Below are positions 29,861 through 38,685 of a stretch of DNA of 64,000 bases, in pieces. The position numbers and the translations under genes were made by a program. Position 1 is the first letter of the stretch. The number at the start of each line of letters is the position of its first letter. The stretch is from RPQJ01 sp963744735 (GTDB lineage: Bacteria > Pseudomonadota > Gammaproteobacteria > Steroidobacterales > Steroidobacteraceae). The stretch covers positions 49,901-113,900 of the forward strand of contig CAVUVH010000017.1 in the NCBI GenBank assembly GCA_963744735.1, given 5' to 3'. Under the pieces are notes generated by a model, which worked only from the letters and a program-made list of their open reading frames with translations, was not told where the DNA came from and searched no databases.

Positions 29861-30712
29861 CTAGTTGTCACGATCTTCCATATCGTCGTCTGACGGCTCG
29901 GTGGACTTTTCAATGAAGTGAAAAATTCCAATGCCAGTCTTGATTGATTCATCGGCGGGTAGGCTCTGACCGCCCTTCGTTTCGTTATCGCCAAGCCAGT
30001 CGTCAACTTTCTCGAGGAGTTCCTGGCCCTTCTCTCGGATAAGTTCATCAAATCGCTTGAATGCTTCCGGCGAAAGGCCTTCCACCGTCATGGCGTATCT
30101 TTCGAAACGCCCTGCGCCTTGCGCCTTTTTCTGAAGATTGAAATCGACCGTGTCGATGAAGTAGTTGACGACGTTGCCAAGCCGCTCCAGCCCTACCGGG
30201 TCAAGAGGGGCGGGCAAGTAGGTCCGGTTCAGGAGCCGCACATAGCCGTCATCTGTTTCAAATGCCGCCCTTACGCGCAGCAGTTCTTCGAGCAATGCAC
30301 GCGGTGGCACGTCGCCCGCGTACCGCTTGACAAGTTCTTCGAATGAAATCTTGCCGCCCGAGAAAGGGACCTCGAGGGGAAGGCCATATGGGCCCAAGTA
30401 CTGGGGGTCTTGACTCCAACCCTGGAGGACGCGAGCGATGCGGCTGAGGCCGACGCCGTCAACCTCGCCGTCAAGCGAACGAATTCGAAAAACGTCTTGC
30501 TTGGTGAGGCCCGTGAGGATTGCGATCCTCGCGTCGGTCTGCGGCCTATCCGGGGGCACCAGCTCGTTCTGAGCGATGTCGATGTACGCGCCTCTAACCG
30601 AGTCCGCGAATTCCCCGTAAGAAACCCCGTGCCGAAGCAAAATCCGAACGAGCGGATGGAGCAAGTGCCTACAGGCCGCCAACAACGGCTTTTTGACGTC
30701 GTTCTCGCTCAT
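29861..30712 (-). CDS. DUF6502 family protein (copy 2)
   Basis: 283 residues from ATG 30712 (MSENDVKKPLLAACRHLLHP), intact; an in-frame ATG at 30763 would add 17 residues but the family normally begins near the later one. Same layout as copy 1: LVRILLRHGVSYGEFADSV, then a helix-turn-helix-like ARIAILTGLTKQDVFRIRS, LQGWSQDPQYLGPYGLP and YAGDVPPRALLEELLRV. The C-terminal half has EAFKRFDELIREKGQELLEK, KVDDWLGDNE and an acidic tail. It stops 35 bp before the repeat-protein ATG on the same strand, so both are one transcript. Possible transcription regulator of its own operon; this is inference. Confidence 0.8.
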   Translation of the reverse strand: MSENDVKKPLLAACRHLLHPLVRILLRHGVSYGEFADSVRGAYIDIAQNELVPPDRPQTDARIAILTGLTKQDVFRIRSLDGEVDGVGLSRIARVLQGWSQDPQYLGPYGLPLEVPFSGGKISFEELVKRYAGDVPPRALLEELLRVRAAFETDDGYVRLLNRTYLPAPLDPVGLERLGNVVNYFIDTVDFNLQKKAQGAGRFERYAMTVEGLSPEAFKRFDELIREKGQELLEKVDDWLGDNETKGGQSLPADESIKTGIGIFHFIEKSTEPSDDDMEDRDN

Positions 30713-30774
30713 TCTCAGCCCGTGAAAGGGCAGCTCCGACCAGGTTGCTAGTGCAGCTGACATTTGGGGTTATT

Positions 30775-30819
30775 GTTAAGTTCTGGAGTTAACTATATCT
30801 GCCGACCCCGGTCGGTCAA
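30775..30819 (-). promoter_or_regulatory. Sigma-70 promoter with two palindromes ahead of the DUF6502-2/repeat-protein operon
   Basis: On the minus strand, TTGACC (30819-30814), a 16-base spacer and TATAGT (30797-30792). The spacer contains the perfect palindrome CCGACC-CC-GGTCGG (30802-30815), and GTTAA-N9-TTAAC (30775-30793) overlaps the -10 end. Operators in these two positions would block RNA polymerase, so the operon is probably repressed; the DUF6502 proteins are obvious candidates. Confidence 0.6.
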
Positions 30820-31240
30820 GACTTCAACATATTCGCGGGGTTAGGCCGTGGTGTTCAGGCGCGCTCTCGCGGGCGTCAACTGCCTAGAAACTGATCAAAA
30901 CCTAGGCAGATCAGTGGGGTGCAGCCACTGCCTCGAACCCTCGGTAACTGCGTAATTCCGCGGCTTTTCCGGGGCAGCGCCCGCCATATGTAAAGCCGGC
31001 CTCGACGGCCATTGCACTTAACGCGGCGTCCGGCGGCCATTTCGTGACGTGCGTCACAGTTCCTTGTCGTAATTGTTATTTAACAACAAGTTAGAACGTG
31101 TTGTTAATGTGTTGATGGAGGTGATGGTTTGGCACGGCTGGCGCGCCTGCCGGGCGCGTCACGGCCAGGCGTAAAGCCGTCTCGGATTACCCGCAGCCGC
31201 GGCTGCGCGCGGGCGGCAAGCGCCGGCGGGCGGCGCCAAA
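30820..31240. other. Intergenic region with nested inverted repeats
   Basis: No gene seen. CTGCCTAG (30880-30887) pairs with CTAGGCAG (30902-30909); CTGATC (30891-30896) pairs with GATCAG (30909-30914), interlocking with the first; CAGTGG/CCACTG follows at 30912-30930. TTAACAACA (31080-31088) pairs with TGTTGTTAA (31099-31107). These could be operators or a structured RNA. From 31110 onward it is GC-rich with no recognisable element. Confidence 0.5.
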
Positions 31241-31276
31241 GAAAACGGCCGGTCCCCTTTGCGGGAGACCGGCCGT
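31241..31276 (-). terminator. Rho-independent terminator of the yciB-ppiC operon
   Basis: ACGGCCGGT (31245-31253) pairs with ACCGGCCGT (31268-31276), with an additional CCC/GGG inner stem. On the minus strand the hairpin is followed by TTTTC, directly downstream of the peptidyl-prolyl isomerase stop at 31302. Confidence 0.8.
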
Positions 31277-31301
31277 AGCCGTCAAAAAAATCGCTTGACG
31301 T

Positions 31302-32154
31302 TCAGGGCGCCATCTGAATCTTCGCGGTCTTGCGAAGTTCGTCCAGGTAGGCCTGCAGCTTCTTGCGCTGGGCGAAGGTCTTGACCTGTTCCTTCACGTC
31401 CTCGAAGGCCGGCGCGGCCTGCGAGCGCACGTCATCGAGCATGATGATGTGGAAGCCGTACTCGGTCTGCACCGGCGCCTCGGTCATCTTGCCTTTCTCC
31501 AGCTTGGCCAGCGCCTCGGAGAACGGCTTGACCATCGTCTGGCCGCTGAACCAGCCCAGGTCGCCGCCCTTGACGGCGCTGCCCGGATCCTTCGACTGCG
31601 CCTTGGCGATCTTGGAGAAGTCGCCGCCGGCCTTCAGCTCCGCCAGGATCTTGTCGGCCGCTTCCTTGGTCTCGACCAGGATGTGGCGCGCCTTGTATTC
31701 CTTGGGCATGTTGGCGACTTCGCCGTCATACGCCGCCTTCACTTCGTCGTCCGACACCGGATGCGACTTCACGTACTTCTCGCTGGCCGCTTCGGCCAGG
31801 ATCTGCGTCTTCAGCAGTTCGAGGCGCGCCTGCACCTCGCCGTCCTTCGCCAGGCCGTCCTTCTCGGCCGCCTGCGCCGCCAGCGTCATGTTGATCAGCT
31901 GCTCGACCAGCGCGTCGCGCTGCTCCTTGGGGGCTTCGGCGGCCGGCTTGCCGGTGACCGCCTGCAGGAAGGTGTCGACCAGCTGCTGGTTGAGCGCCGT
32001 GCCGTTGACGGTGACGACCGTCGGCGAAGCCTTGGCCGCTCGGTGCAGACGTCGGGCTGGCGGAGGTGGCGGCGTCGCCCGCGGGCTTGGTGCACGCGGT
32101 GGTGCCGAGCGCGACGACGGCGCCGAGCAGGAGAGCGGACTTCAGGTTTCGCAT
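31302..32154 (-). CDS. Parvulin-type peptidyl-prolyl isomerase lipoprotein
   Basis: Periplasmic foldase. MRNLKSALLLGAVVALG then lipobox TTAC near residue 20. SurA/PpiD-like N-terminal helices (VVTVNGTALNQQLVDTFLQ, then NMTLAAQAAEKDGLAKDGEV) lead to a PpiC domain: KARHILVETKEAADKILAEL, GDFSKIAKAQSKDPGSA, GGDLGWF, EKGKMTEAPVQTEYGFHIIM. It ends KTAKIQMAP. One indel near 32040. Last gene of the yciB-yciI-bolA-ppiC run, which is a common order in beta/gammaproteobacteria. Confidence 0.88.
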
Positions 32155-32207
32155 CGATGGGCCTCTGTGGATGAGCATCAGTCAGTGAGTCAAGTGTAAA
32201 TGGTACG

Positions 32208-32501
32208 TCACGTCGCGGCGGATTCCCCAGGCGCCAGTGCCTGGATCGACAGCGCGTGGATGTCGCTGGTCATCATGTCGCCAACGGCCTCGTAGACCAG
32301 GCGATGCCGCCTTACGACCGGGACGCCGGCAAAACGTTCCGCAACGATCAGCACCGTGAAGTGGCCGCGGCCGTCGGCCGCGCCGGCATGTCCGGCGTGC
32401 CGGTGGCTGTCGTCGATGATCTCGAGGGCCTGTGGCTGCAGCGCGGATTGCAGGCGCGCTTCCAGCCGGCTGGCGCGGTCGCTGGCGGGGGGCGGGGTCA
32501 T
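32208..32501 (-). CDS. bolA: BolA family protein
   Basis: 97 residues, intact. Conserved BolA pattern DSHRHAGHAG followed by GHFTVLIVAERFAGVPVV and HRLVYEAVGDMM, ending SIQALAPGESAAT. BolA proteins bind monothiol glutaredoxins and iron-sulfur clusters and affect cell shape and biofilm. ATG overlaps the YciI stop (ATGA), so the genes are coupled. Confidence 0.9.
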   Translation of the reverse strand: MTPPPASDRASRLEARLQSALQPQALEIIDDSHRHAGHAGAADGRGHFTVLIVAERFAGVPVVRRHRLVYEAVGDMMTSDIHALSIQALAPGESAAT

Positions 32502-32797
32502 GGCAGCACCTTGATGAACGGCCGCACTTCAAACGACTGGAACACGCCTTCGGTCACATACGGATCGGCTGCGATCCAGTCCTGCGCGGCGGCCAGTGAT
32601 TCGAATTCCGCGATGATCACGCTGCCGGTGAATCCGGCGGGGCCGGGGTCGGGCGAATCGATCGCGGGGCAGGGGCCCGCCACCAGCATCCGTCCCGCGT
32701 CGGCCAGCGCCTGGGCGCGTGCCAGGTGCGCCGGCCGCACGCGCTTGCGGATGGCCAGTGCGTCGGCGGCGTCCGTCCCGGTGATGAGATACCACAT
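32498..32797 (-). CDS. YciI-like protein
   Basis: 99 residues, intact. MWYLITGTDAADALAIRKRV, then RPAHLARAQALADAGRML and DPYVTEGVFQSFEVRPFI, the standard YCII ferredoxin-like fold with its conserved His and Asp. Exact biochemical role unknown. It sits between yciB and bolA as in many relatives. Confidence 0.88.
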   Translation of the reverse strand: MWYLITGTDAADALAIRKRVRPAHLARAQALADAGRMLVAGPCPAIDSPDPGPAGFTGSVIIAEFESLAAAQDWIAADPYVTEGVFQSFEVRPFIKVLP

Positions 32798-32817
32798 GGT
32801 CTGTTGCTGCCCGGCGC

Positions 32818-33373
32818 TTACTCGGCCTTCGGCGTCGCCGGGGCCTGCTCCATCCTGCGACCCAGCCAGAAGCCCTGGGCCAGGACAAAGATGAGCGTGA
32901 GTCCCATCAGGCCGAACAGCTTGAAGTTGACCCAGGTCGCCTCGCTGAAGTTGTAGGCGACGTACAGGTTGAGCACCGCGCAGACCAGGAAGAACCCGAC
33001 CCACATCAGGTTGAGCGTGTTCCAGAGCGAGGGCGGATCGAGCTTCACCTGCTCGCCCATCAGGCGCTGCGACGATGGTCGGCCCCTTGGTCCACTGGCT
33101 GAACAGGAACGCGCCCGCGAACAGCACGTTGACGATGGTCGGCTTCCACTTGATGAACGTGGCGTCGTGGATCAGCAGCGTCAGGCCGCCGAACACCAGC
33201 ACCAGCACGGCCGAGGTCAGCAGCATCGGGCTGACCTTCTTGTGCCGCATCCAGCTGATCGCGGTCTGCGCCAGCACGCCGACGATCAGCACGGCCGTGG
33301 CCACGTAGATGCCCGCCATCTTGTAGGCGATGAAGAAAAACACGACGGGAAGCAGGTCGAACAGCAGTTGCAT
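32818..33373 (-). CDS. yciB: Septation/intracellular septation protein A family membrane protein (YciB)
   Basis: About 185 residues; five predicted transmembrane segments, for example LFDLLPVVFFFIAYKMAG at the start and LWNTLNLMWVGFFLVCAVLN. Characteristic WKPTIVNVLFAGAF and FSQWTKGPTIV are present. One indel near 33070, in the QRLMGEQ stretch, joins the halves. YciB homologues link envelope synthesis and division. Confidence 0.88.
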
Positions 33374-33414
33374 CGGTGGGGCTGCGCGCGGCGACGGCAA
33401 TTCAAGGGGGCGCG

Positions 33415-33420
33415 TATCAT
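33415..33420 (+). promoter_or_regulatory. Possible -10 element of yciO
   Basis: TATCAT, 39 bp upstream of the yciO ATG. The same hexamer precedes gyrA and galU at similar distances. No good -35 hexamer is visible. Confidence 0.35.
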
Positions 33421-33458
33421 ACCAAGTTGACCGCGGCGACCGCGGGCGAGCGAGTTTC

Positions 33459-34083
33459 ATGGCGTTCCTGATCGCGATCCATCCGCAGAATCCCCAGCCG
33501 CGCCTGGTCCGGCAGGCGGTCGCCGCCATCCGCGACGGCAGCGTGGTCGTCTATCCGACCGACTCCAGCTACGCGCTGGGCTGCATGATCGGCGACAAGG
33601 AGGCGATGGAGCGCATCCGCCGCATCCGCAACGTCGACGTCAAGAACCACAATTTCACGCTGGTCTGCCGCGACCTGTCCGAGATCGCCAAGTACGCCCG
33701 GGTGGACAACGTCCAGTACCGGACGCTGCAAGGCCTTCACGCCCGGGCCCTACACCTTCCTGCTCGAGGCCACCCGCGAAGTCCCCAAGCGCCTGCAGAA
33801 CCCGAAGCGGCGCACCATCGGCATCCGTGTCCCGGACAACGCGATCGTCAGCATGCTGCTGGCCGAGCTGGGCGAGCCGATCATGAGTTCCACCCTGCTG
33901 CTGCCGGGCGAGGCCACGACGCCCACCGATCCGCAGGAGATCAAGGAACGCCTGGACCACCAGGTCGACCTGGTGATCGACGGCGGCACCGGCGGCATCG
34001 AGCCCAGCAGCGTGGTCGACCTCTCGAGCGGCGTGCCGGTCATCGTCCGGCGCGGCAAGGGTGACGTTTCCGCGTTCGAGTGA
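33459..34083 (+). CDS. yciO: YciO/Sua5-YrdC family threonylcarbamoyladenylate synthase-like protein
   Basis: YrdC-fold protein; relatives make threonylcarbamoyl-AMP for the t6A37 tRNA modification, though YciO members may differ in activity. MAFLIAIHPQNPQPRLVRQA, then VVYPTDSSYALGCMIGD, RNVDVKNHNFTLVCRDLSE, GPYTFLLEATREVPKRLQNP, TIGIRVPDNAIVSMLL. It ends KGDVSAFE. One base inserted near 33732. 207 residues, normal for YciO. Confidence 0.88.
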
Positions 34084-34102
34084 AGGGGCGGTGCAGCCTG
34101 CG

Positions 34103-34108
34103 TATAAT
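34103..34108 (+). promoter_or_regulatory. Possible -10 element upstream of trpS
   Basis: Perfect TATAAT, 115 bp before the trpS start; a further AT-rich stretch (GATATAAAACAATTTTT) lies at 34180-34196. The -35 side is not clear. Confidence 0.35.
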
Positions 34109-34222
34109 CGCCGCCTGCCTTGGCCTGGCGGGCATCGACGGGTTAAGGCATTACCCGATATTGTTCGTCCAAGCTTCTGATATAAAACAATTTTTGCCGC
34201 GACTACGTCGCAGGGAAACGGC

Positions 34223-35441
34223 TTGAGTTCCACCGTCACGACTCCGCGTCGAGTGCTTTCCGGTATGCGCCCGACGGGCAGCCTGCACCTGGGCAACTAC
34301 CACGGCGCCCTCAAGAACTGGACCGAGCTGCAGTACCAGTACGACTGCTACTTCTTCATCGCCGACTACCACGCGCTGACGACCGGCTACGAGGACACGC
34401 GGCAACTCGAGGATTTCACCTGGCAGATGGTCGTGGACTGGCTGGCGGCCGGCCTCAACCCGGCGGTCTGCACGATGTTCATCCAGTCGCGCGTGCCGGA
34501 GCACGCCGAGCTGCACCTGCTGCTGTCGATGATCACGCCGCTCGGCTGGCTCGAGCGCGTGCCCACCTACAAGGACCAGCAGGAGCAGCTCAAGGAAAAG
34601 GACCTCGCCACCTACGGCTTCCTGGGCTATCCGCTGCTGCAGAGCGCCGACATCCTGCTGTACCGGCCCATGGGCGTGCCGGTGGGCGAGGACCAGGTGG
34701 CGCACGTCGAGATCACGCGCGAGATCGCGCGCCGCTTCAACTTCGTCTTTGGCCGCGAGCAGGATTTCGAGGCCAAGGCCGAGCGCGCGGTCAAGAACCT
34801 GGGCGCCAAGAACGCGGCCATCTACCGCGACCTGCGCAAGGGCTACCAGGAGCAGGGCCAGGAGGACGCGCTGCTCAAGGCGCACGCGCTGCTCGACGGC
34901 AATTCGCGCCTGACGCTGGCCGACCGCGAGCGGCTGCTCGGTTACCTGGAGGGCACGGGCCGCACGATCCTGCCCGAGCCCGACGCGCTGCTGACGTCCA
35001 CGCCCAAGGTCACCGGCCTCGACGGCCGCAAGATGTCCAAGTCCTACGGCAACACGATCGGCCTGCGCGAGGACCCGGACGAGGTCGCGAAGAAGCTCAA
35101 GACCATGCAGACGGATCCGGCGCGCGTGCGCCGCACCGATCCGGGCAATCCCGAGAAGTGCCCGGTGTGGGACCTGCACAAGCTGTATTCCGAGCGACGA
35201 CACGCAGCGCTGGGTCGACCAGGGCTGCCGCTCGGCCGGCATCGGCTGCCTCGAGTGCAAGAAGCCGGTGATCGAGAAGATCGTCGAAGAAGTCACCGGC
35301 ATGCGCCAGCGCGCGCAGGAATACGAGGACAACCCCGACCTGGTGCGCGGCATCATCGCCGAAGGCTGCGAGAAGGCGCGCGAAGTCGCCGGCCAGACCC
35401 TCGACGACGTGAAGCAGGCCATGGGCCTCACGTACCGCTGA
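34223..35441 (+). CDS. trpS: Tryptophanyl-tRNA synthetase
   Basis: Charges tRNA-Trp. TTG start at 34223 with AGGGAAACGGC upstream gives SSTVTTPRRVLSGMRPTGS. Class I signatures HLGNYHGALK (HIGH-type) and KMSKSYGNT (KMSKS) are present, plus SMITPLGWLERVPTYKDQ and GYPLLQSADILLYR. The end (GCRSAGIGCLECKKPVIEKI) is in another frame after one inserted base near 35197. About 405 residues; a length of 400 or more is normal for this subgroup. Confidence 0.93.
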
Positions 35442-35455
35442 GCGCAGGAAGCACG

Positions 35456-36388
35456 ATGGCGAAACCCGATCTCAAGCTGATCGAAGGCGGGCTGGCCCAG
35501 CTGCCGCCGGCCGAACCGCACGTGCCGGAGACGCACGAGCAGTCGGAGATGCCGTTTGCGGTGGTCGAAGGCGAGCCGGTCACGCAGATGCCGAAGGACC
35601 TCTACATCCCGCCGGATGCGCTGCAGGTGTTCCTCGAGGCCTTCGAGGGCCCGCTCGACCTGCTGCTGTACCTGATCCGCCGGCAGAACCTCGACATCCT
35701 CGACATCCCCATCGCCGAGATCACGCGGCAGTACATGTCGTACATCGACGTGATGCAGGGCATGCAGCTCGAGCTCGCCGGCGAATACCTGGTGATGGCC
35801 GCGACGCTCGCGGAGATCAAGTCGCGCATGCTGCTGCCGCGCCCGGCGGCCGCGGGCGAGGAGGAAGCCGACCCGCGCGCCGAGCTGGTGCGGCGGCTGC
35901 AGGAATACGAGCGCTTCAAGCGCGCCGCGCTCGACATCGAAGAGCTGCACCGCATCGACCGCGACACGTTCCCGGCCTCGGCCGAGCTGGTCGAGCGGCG
36001 CGTCGTCCGGCTGCGAGCCCAACGTCAGCCTGCAGGAGATGCTGGTCGCGCTGCGGGACGTGCTCGCGGCGCGCCGAGATGTTCGCGCACCACCACATCA
36101 GCCGCGAACGGCTGTCGGTGCGCCAGCGCATGTCCGAGGTGCTCGACGCGATGCGGACGCAGGCGTTCGTCGAGTTCGTCAGCCTGTTCCGCGCCGAGGA
36201 AGGGCGCATGGGCGTCACCGTCACTTTCATCGCCGATGCTCGAGCTGCTGCGCGAAGGGCTGGTCGAGATCGTGCAGTCCGAACCGTACGCGCCGATCCA
36301 CGTCCGCGCCGGCGCGCCGCGCTCCGCGCAGATGATCGAGGGCGACGATGAACGGGCCGACCCGGCCCCGCAAGGCAAGGAACCATGA
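35456..36388 (+). CDS. scpA: Segregation and condensation protein A
   Basis: Kleisin subunit that bridges the SMC arms. The long N-terminal extension (KPDLKLIEGGLAQLPPAEPH) is followed by the family core VFLEAFEGPLDLLLYLIRRQ, LDILDIPIAEITRQYM, GEYLVMAATLAEIKSRML and the winged-helix end VTVTFIAMLELLREGLVEIV. Indels near 36015, 36078 and 36237. The stop overlaps the scpB ATG by four bases (ATGA). About 310 residues. Confidence 0.92.
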   Translation: MAKPDLKLIEGGLAQLPPAEPHVPETHEQSEMPFAVVEGEPVTQMPKDLYIPPDALQVFLEAFEGPLDLLLYLIRRQNLDILDIPIAEITRQYMSYIDVMQGMQLELAGEYLVMAATLAEIKSRMLLPRPAAAGEEEADPRAELVRRLQEYERFKRAALDIEELHRIDRDTFPASAELVERRVVRLRAQRQPAGDAGRAAGRARGAPRCSRTTTSAANGCRCASACPRCSTRCGRRRSSSSSACSAPRKGAWASPSLSSPMLELLREGLVEIVQSEPYAPIHVRAGAPRSAQMIEGDDERADPAPQGKEP

Positions 36389-37068
36389 GCGCACATCCCC
36401 TGAGCAGCGTCGTCGAGGCGGTGCTGCTGGCCGCGGGCCGTCCCGTCAGCGTCGACCAGCTGCTCGAACTGTTCGAGGAAACGCAGCGGCCGCCGGCGGA
36501 GGAAGTCAGCGCGGCGCTGGCCGACCTGCAGCAGAGCTATGAGGGCCGCGGCATCGAACTGCGCGAAGTCGCGAGCGGCTGGCGCGTGCAGATCCGCCCG
36601 CAGTACGCCGACGTCGTCTCGCGCCTGTGGCAGGAGCGCCCCAGCCGCTATTCGCGCGCGCTGCTCGAGACGCTGGCGCTGATCGCGTACCGGCAGCCCA
36701 TCACGCGCGGCGAGATCGAGGACATCCGCGGCGTCACGGTCAGCGACGACCATCATGCGCACGCTGCACGAGCGCAACTGGATCCGCGTGGTCGGCCACC
36801 GCGAGGTGCCGGGCCGTCCGGAACTGCTGGGCACGACGCGCGAGTTCCTCGATTACTTCGGCCTGAAGAGCCTCGACGACCTGCCGACGCTGGCCGAGCT
36901 GCGCGACCTGGAAGACATCCGCGAGCAGCTCGACCTGCCGGAGGCGATCGCGGCCGCCGCCGTCGCCCTGGCGCACGGAAGAAGTCGCCGACCCTCGACG
37001 ACGACGGCGTGGCGCCGGTCGAACCGATCGACGCGCCGGCCGCCGGCGACAACGACGCCGCCCGTTGA
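36385..37068 (+). CDS. scpB: Segregation and condensation protein B
   Basis: Two winged-helix domains that bind ScpA. SSVVEAVLLAAGRPVSVDQL, GIELREVASGWRVQIRPQY, SRALLETLALIAYRQPITRG, then (after an indel near 36745) MRTLHERNWIRVVGHREVPG and LLGTTREFLDYFGLKSLDDL are all family hallmarks. The C-terminal tail is in yet another frame. The stop overlaps the rluB TTG start. Confidence 0.92.
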   Translation: MSAHPLSSVVEAVLLAAGRPVSVDQLLELFEETQRPPAEEVSAALADLQQSYEGRGIELREVASGWRVQIRPQYADVVSRLWQERPSRYSRALLETLALIAYRQPITRGEIEDIRGVTVSDDHHAHAARAQLDPRGRPPRGAGPSGTAGHDARVPRLLRPEEPRRPADAGRAARPGRHPRAARPAGGDRGRRRRPGARKKSPTLDDDGVAPVEPIDAPAAGDNDAAR

Positions 37069-37899
37069 GCGAACGCCTGCACAAGCTGCTGGCGCAGCAC
37101 GGCATCGGCTCGCGCCGCCAGGTCGAGGCCTGGATCCGCGAAGGCCGCGTGCTGGTCAACGGTCAGCCGGCCACGGTCGGCCAGGCGCTGGAGACCGGCG
37201 ATCGCGTGGTCGTCGACGGCAAGGACGTGACGCGGCTGCTCGCCGTCGAACGCAAGCTGCAGGTCATCGCGTACCACAAGCCCGCGGGCGAGATGCTGCG
37301 CAGCCGCGCCGGCGACGATCGCGAAGGCGTCGAGATGAAGCTGCCCGCGCTGCACGGCGGCCGCTGGGTGGCCATCAACGCGCTGGGTTTCGGCGAGGAC
37401 GGCCTGCTGCTGCTCGCGAGCGAGGGCAGGTTCGCGCTGGCGGTGGCGCGCAAGGGCCACGAACTCGCGGTGGAATACCGCGTGCGCGCGCTGCGGCCCG
37501 ACCAGGAAACGGACTGGCCCGACATGCCGACGACGTCGACGTCGAAGGGCAGCACGTGGAGTTCACCGCCGTCGAGCCGGCCGGCGCCAGCGGCACCAAC
37601 ATGTGGTTCAGGGTCGCCGCCGACGCGCACCGTGCCGCGCGGCGCGGTCCGCGCGCTGTTCGATGCCGCGGGCCTCAAGGTGAGCCGCACGATGCTGGTG
37701 AAGTGGGGGCCCGATCGCGTTGCCGCGCGACCTGCCGCGCGGCCGTCACCGCGCGCTGGAAGGCGCGGACCTGGACGCGCTGTATGCGCTCGCCGGCCGC
37801 GACCGCGGCGACACCGGACTCAAGCCGCGCCGCGCGCCGCGTCCCGCGCCCGACCGGCGCCGCAAGAAGACTACTGCGCGTCGAAGCGAGCGCCGCTGA
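37065..37899 (+). CDS. rluB: RluB-like 23S rRNA pseudouridine synthase, catalytic Asp apparently missing
   Basis: TTG start at 37065, overlapping the scpB stop. The S4 RNA-binding domain (SERLHKLLAQHGIGSRRQVE, IREGRVLVNGQPA) is normal. The synthase domain starts KLQVIAYHKPAGEMLRSRAG, but the expected GRLDxxTxGLLL catalytic segment reads WVAINALGFGEDGLLLLASE, so the catalytic Asp is Gly; there is no frame change at that point. The C-terminus, read across indels near 37527 and 37715, is highly basic (KPRRAPRPAPDRRRKK). Position after scpB is the usual place for rluB. Either an inactive RNA-binding relative or a sequencing substitution. Confidence 0.75.
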
Positions 37900-38642
37900 C
37901 GCCGCGGCTGTCGGGGCCCAGCAGGTACAGGAACGGCGCCGAGCACTTCGTCCGCCGTCTGTCAGCTGTGCGCCGGGTCTTCGCCCGGATAGGCCTTGCG
38001 CCCGCATCGGTGAGCGCACGGCACCGGGATTGACGCTGTTGGAGCGGACCGGGTGGTCGGTGGCGAGCTCGTCCGCCAGCACCTGCATCAGGCCCTCGTC
38101 GGCGAATTTCGACACCGCGTAGGCGCCCCAGTAGGCGCGGCCCTTGACCGACACGCCGCTGGTCGTGAAGACGATCGACGGATCGGCCGACTTCTGCAGC
38201 AGCGGCAGCAGGATCTTGCGTCAGGATGAACGGCGCGTTGACGTTGACGTGCATCACCTTGAGCCAGGTCGGCACGTCGTAATGGACGATGGGCGAGCGG
38301 TCGCCGAGCAGCGCGCCGACGTGCGCGAGCCCGTCGAGCCGGCCGAACTCCGCGTCGATCGCGGCGGCGAGCCCGTCGTAGGCCGCGGCGTCGGCTTTCT
38401 CGAAATCGATCGGCGCGATCGACGGCCGCGGCGCGCCCTGCGCGACGATGGCGTCGTAGACGCGTTCCAGTTTCTTCACCGAGCGCCCGCTCAGGATCAC
38501 CGTGCGCGCCCAGTCGCGCGCAGGCCTGCGCCAGCGCGCCGCCGATGCTGCCGCTGGCGCCCGTCACCAGGATCACGCGATCCCTGAGCAGGTCCGGCGC
38601 CGGAGCGTAATGACGGAGGTCGGCGGAGGTGGGCTGGGTCAT
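37871..38642 (-). CDS. yciK: YciK-like short-chain dehydrogenase/reductase
   Basis: Rossmann enzyme. RDRVILVTGASGSIGGALAQ gives the nucleotide motif; WARTVILSGRSVKKLERVYD follows after an indel, as in YciK. The active-site Tyr and Lys are in YWGAYAVSKFADEGLMQVLA (Y-x3-K). The end VSGARFDAQ is typical of the YciK group. At least four indels (near 38515, 38220, 37980 and 37940). Its end overlaps the rluB end convergently. Substrate unknown. Confidence 0.85.
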
Positions 38643-38685
38643 GCGCGGTTCCAGGGCGGTGCGTGAATGGGTATTGCGGTCGCAT

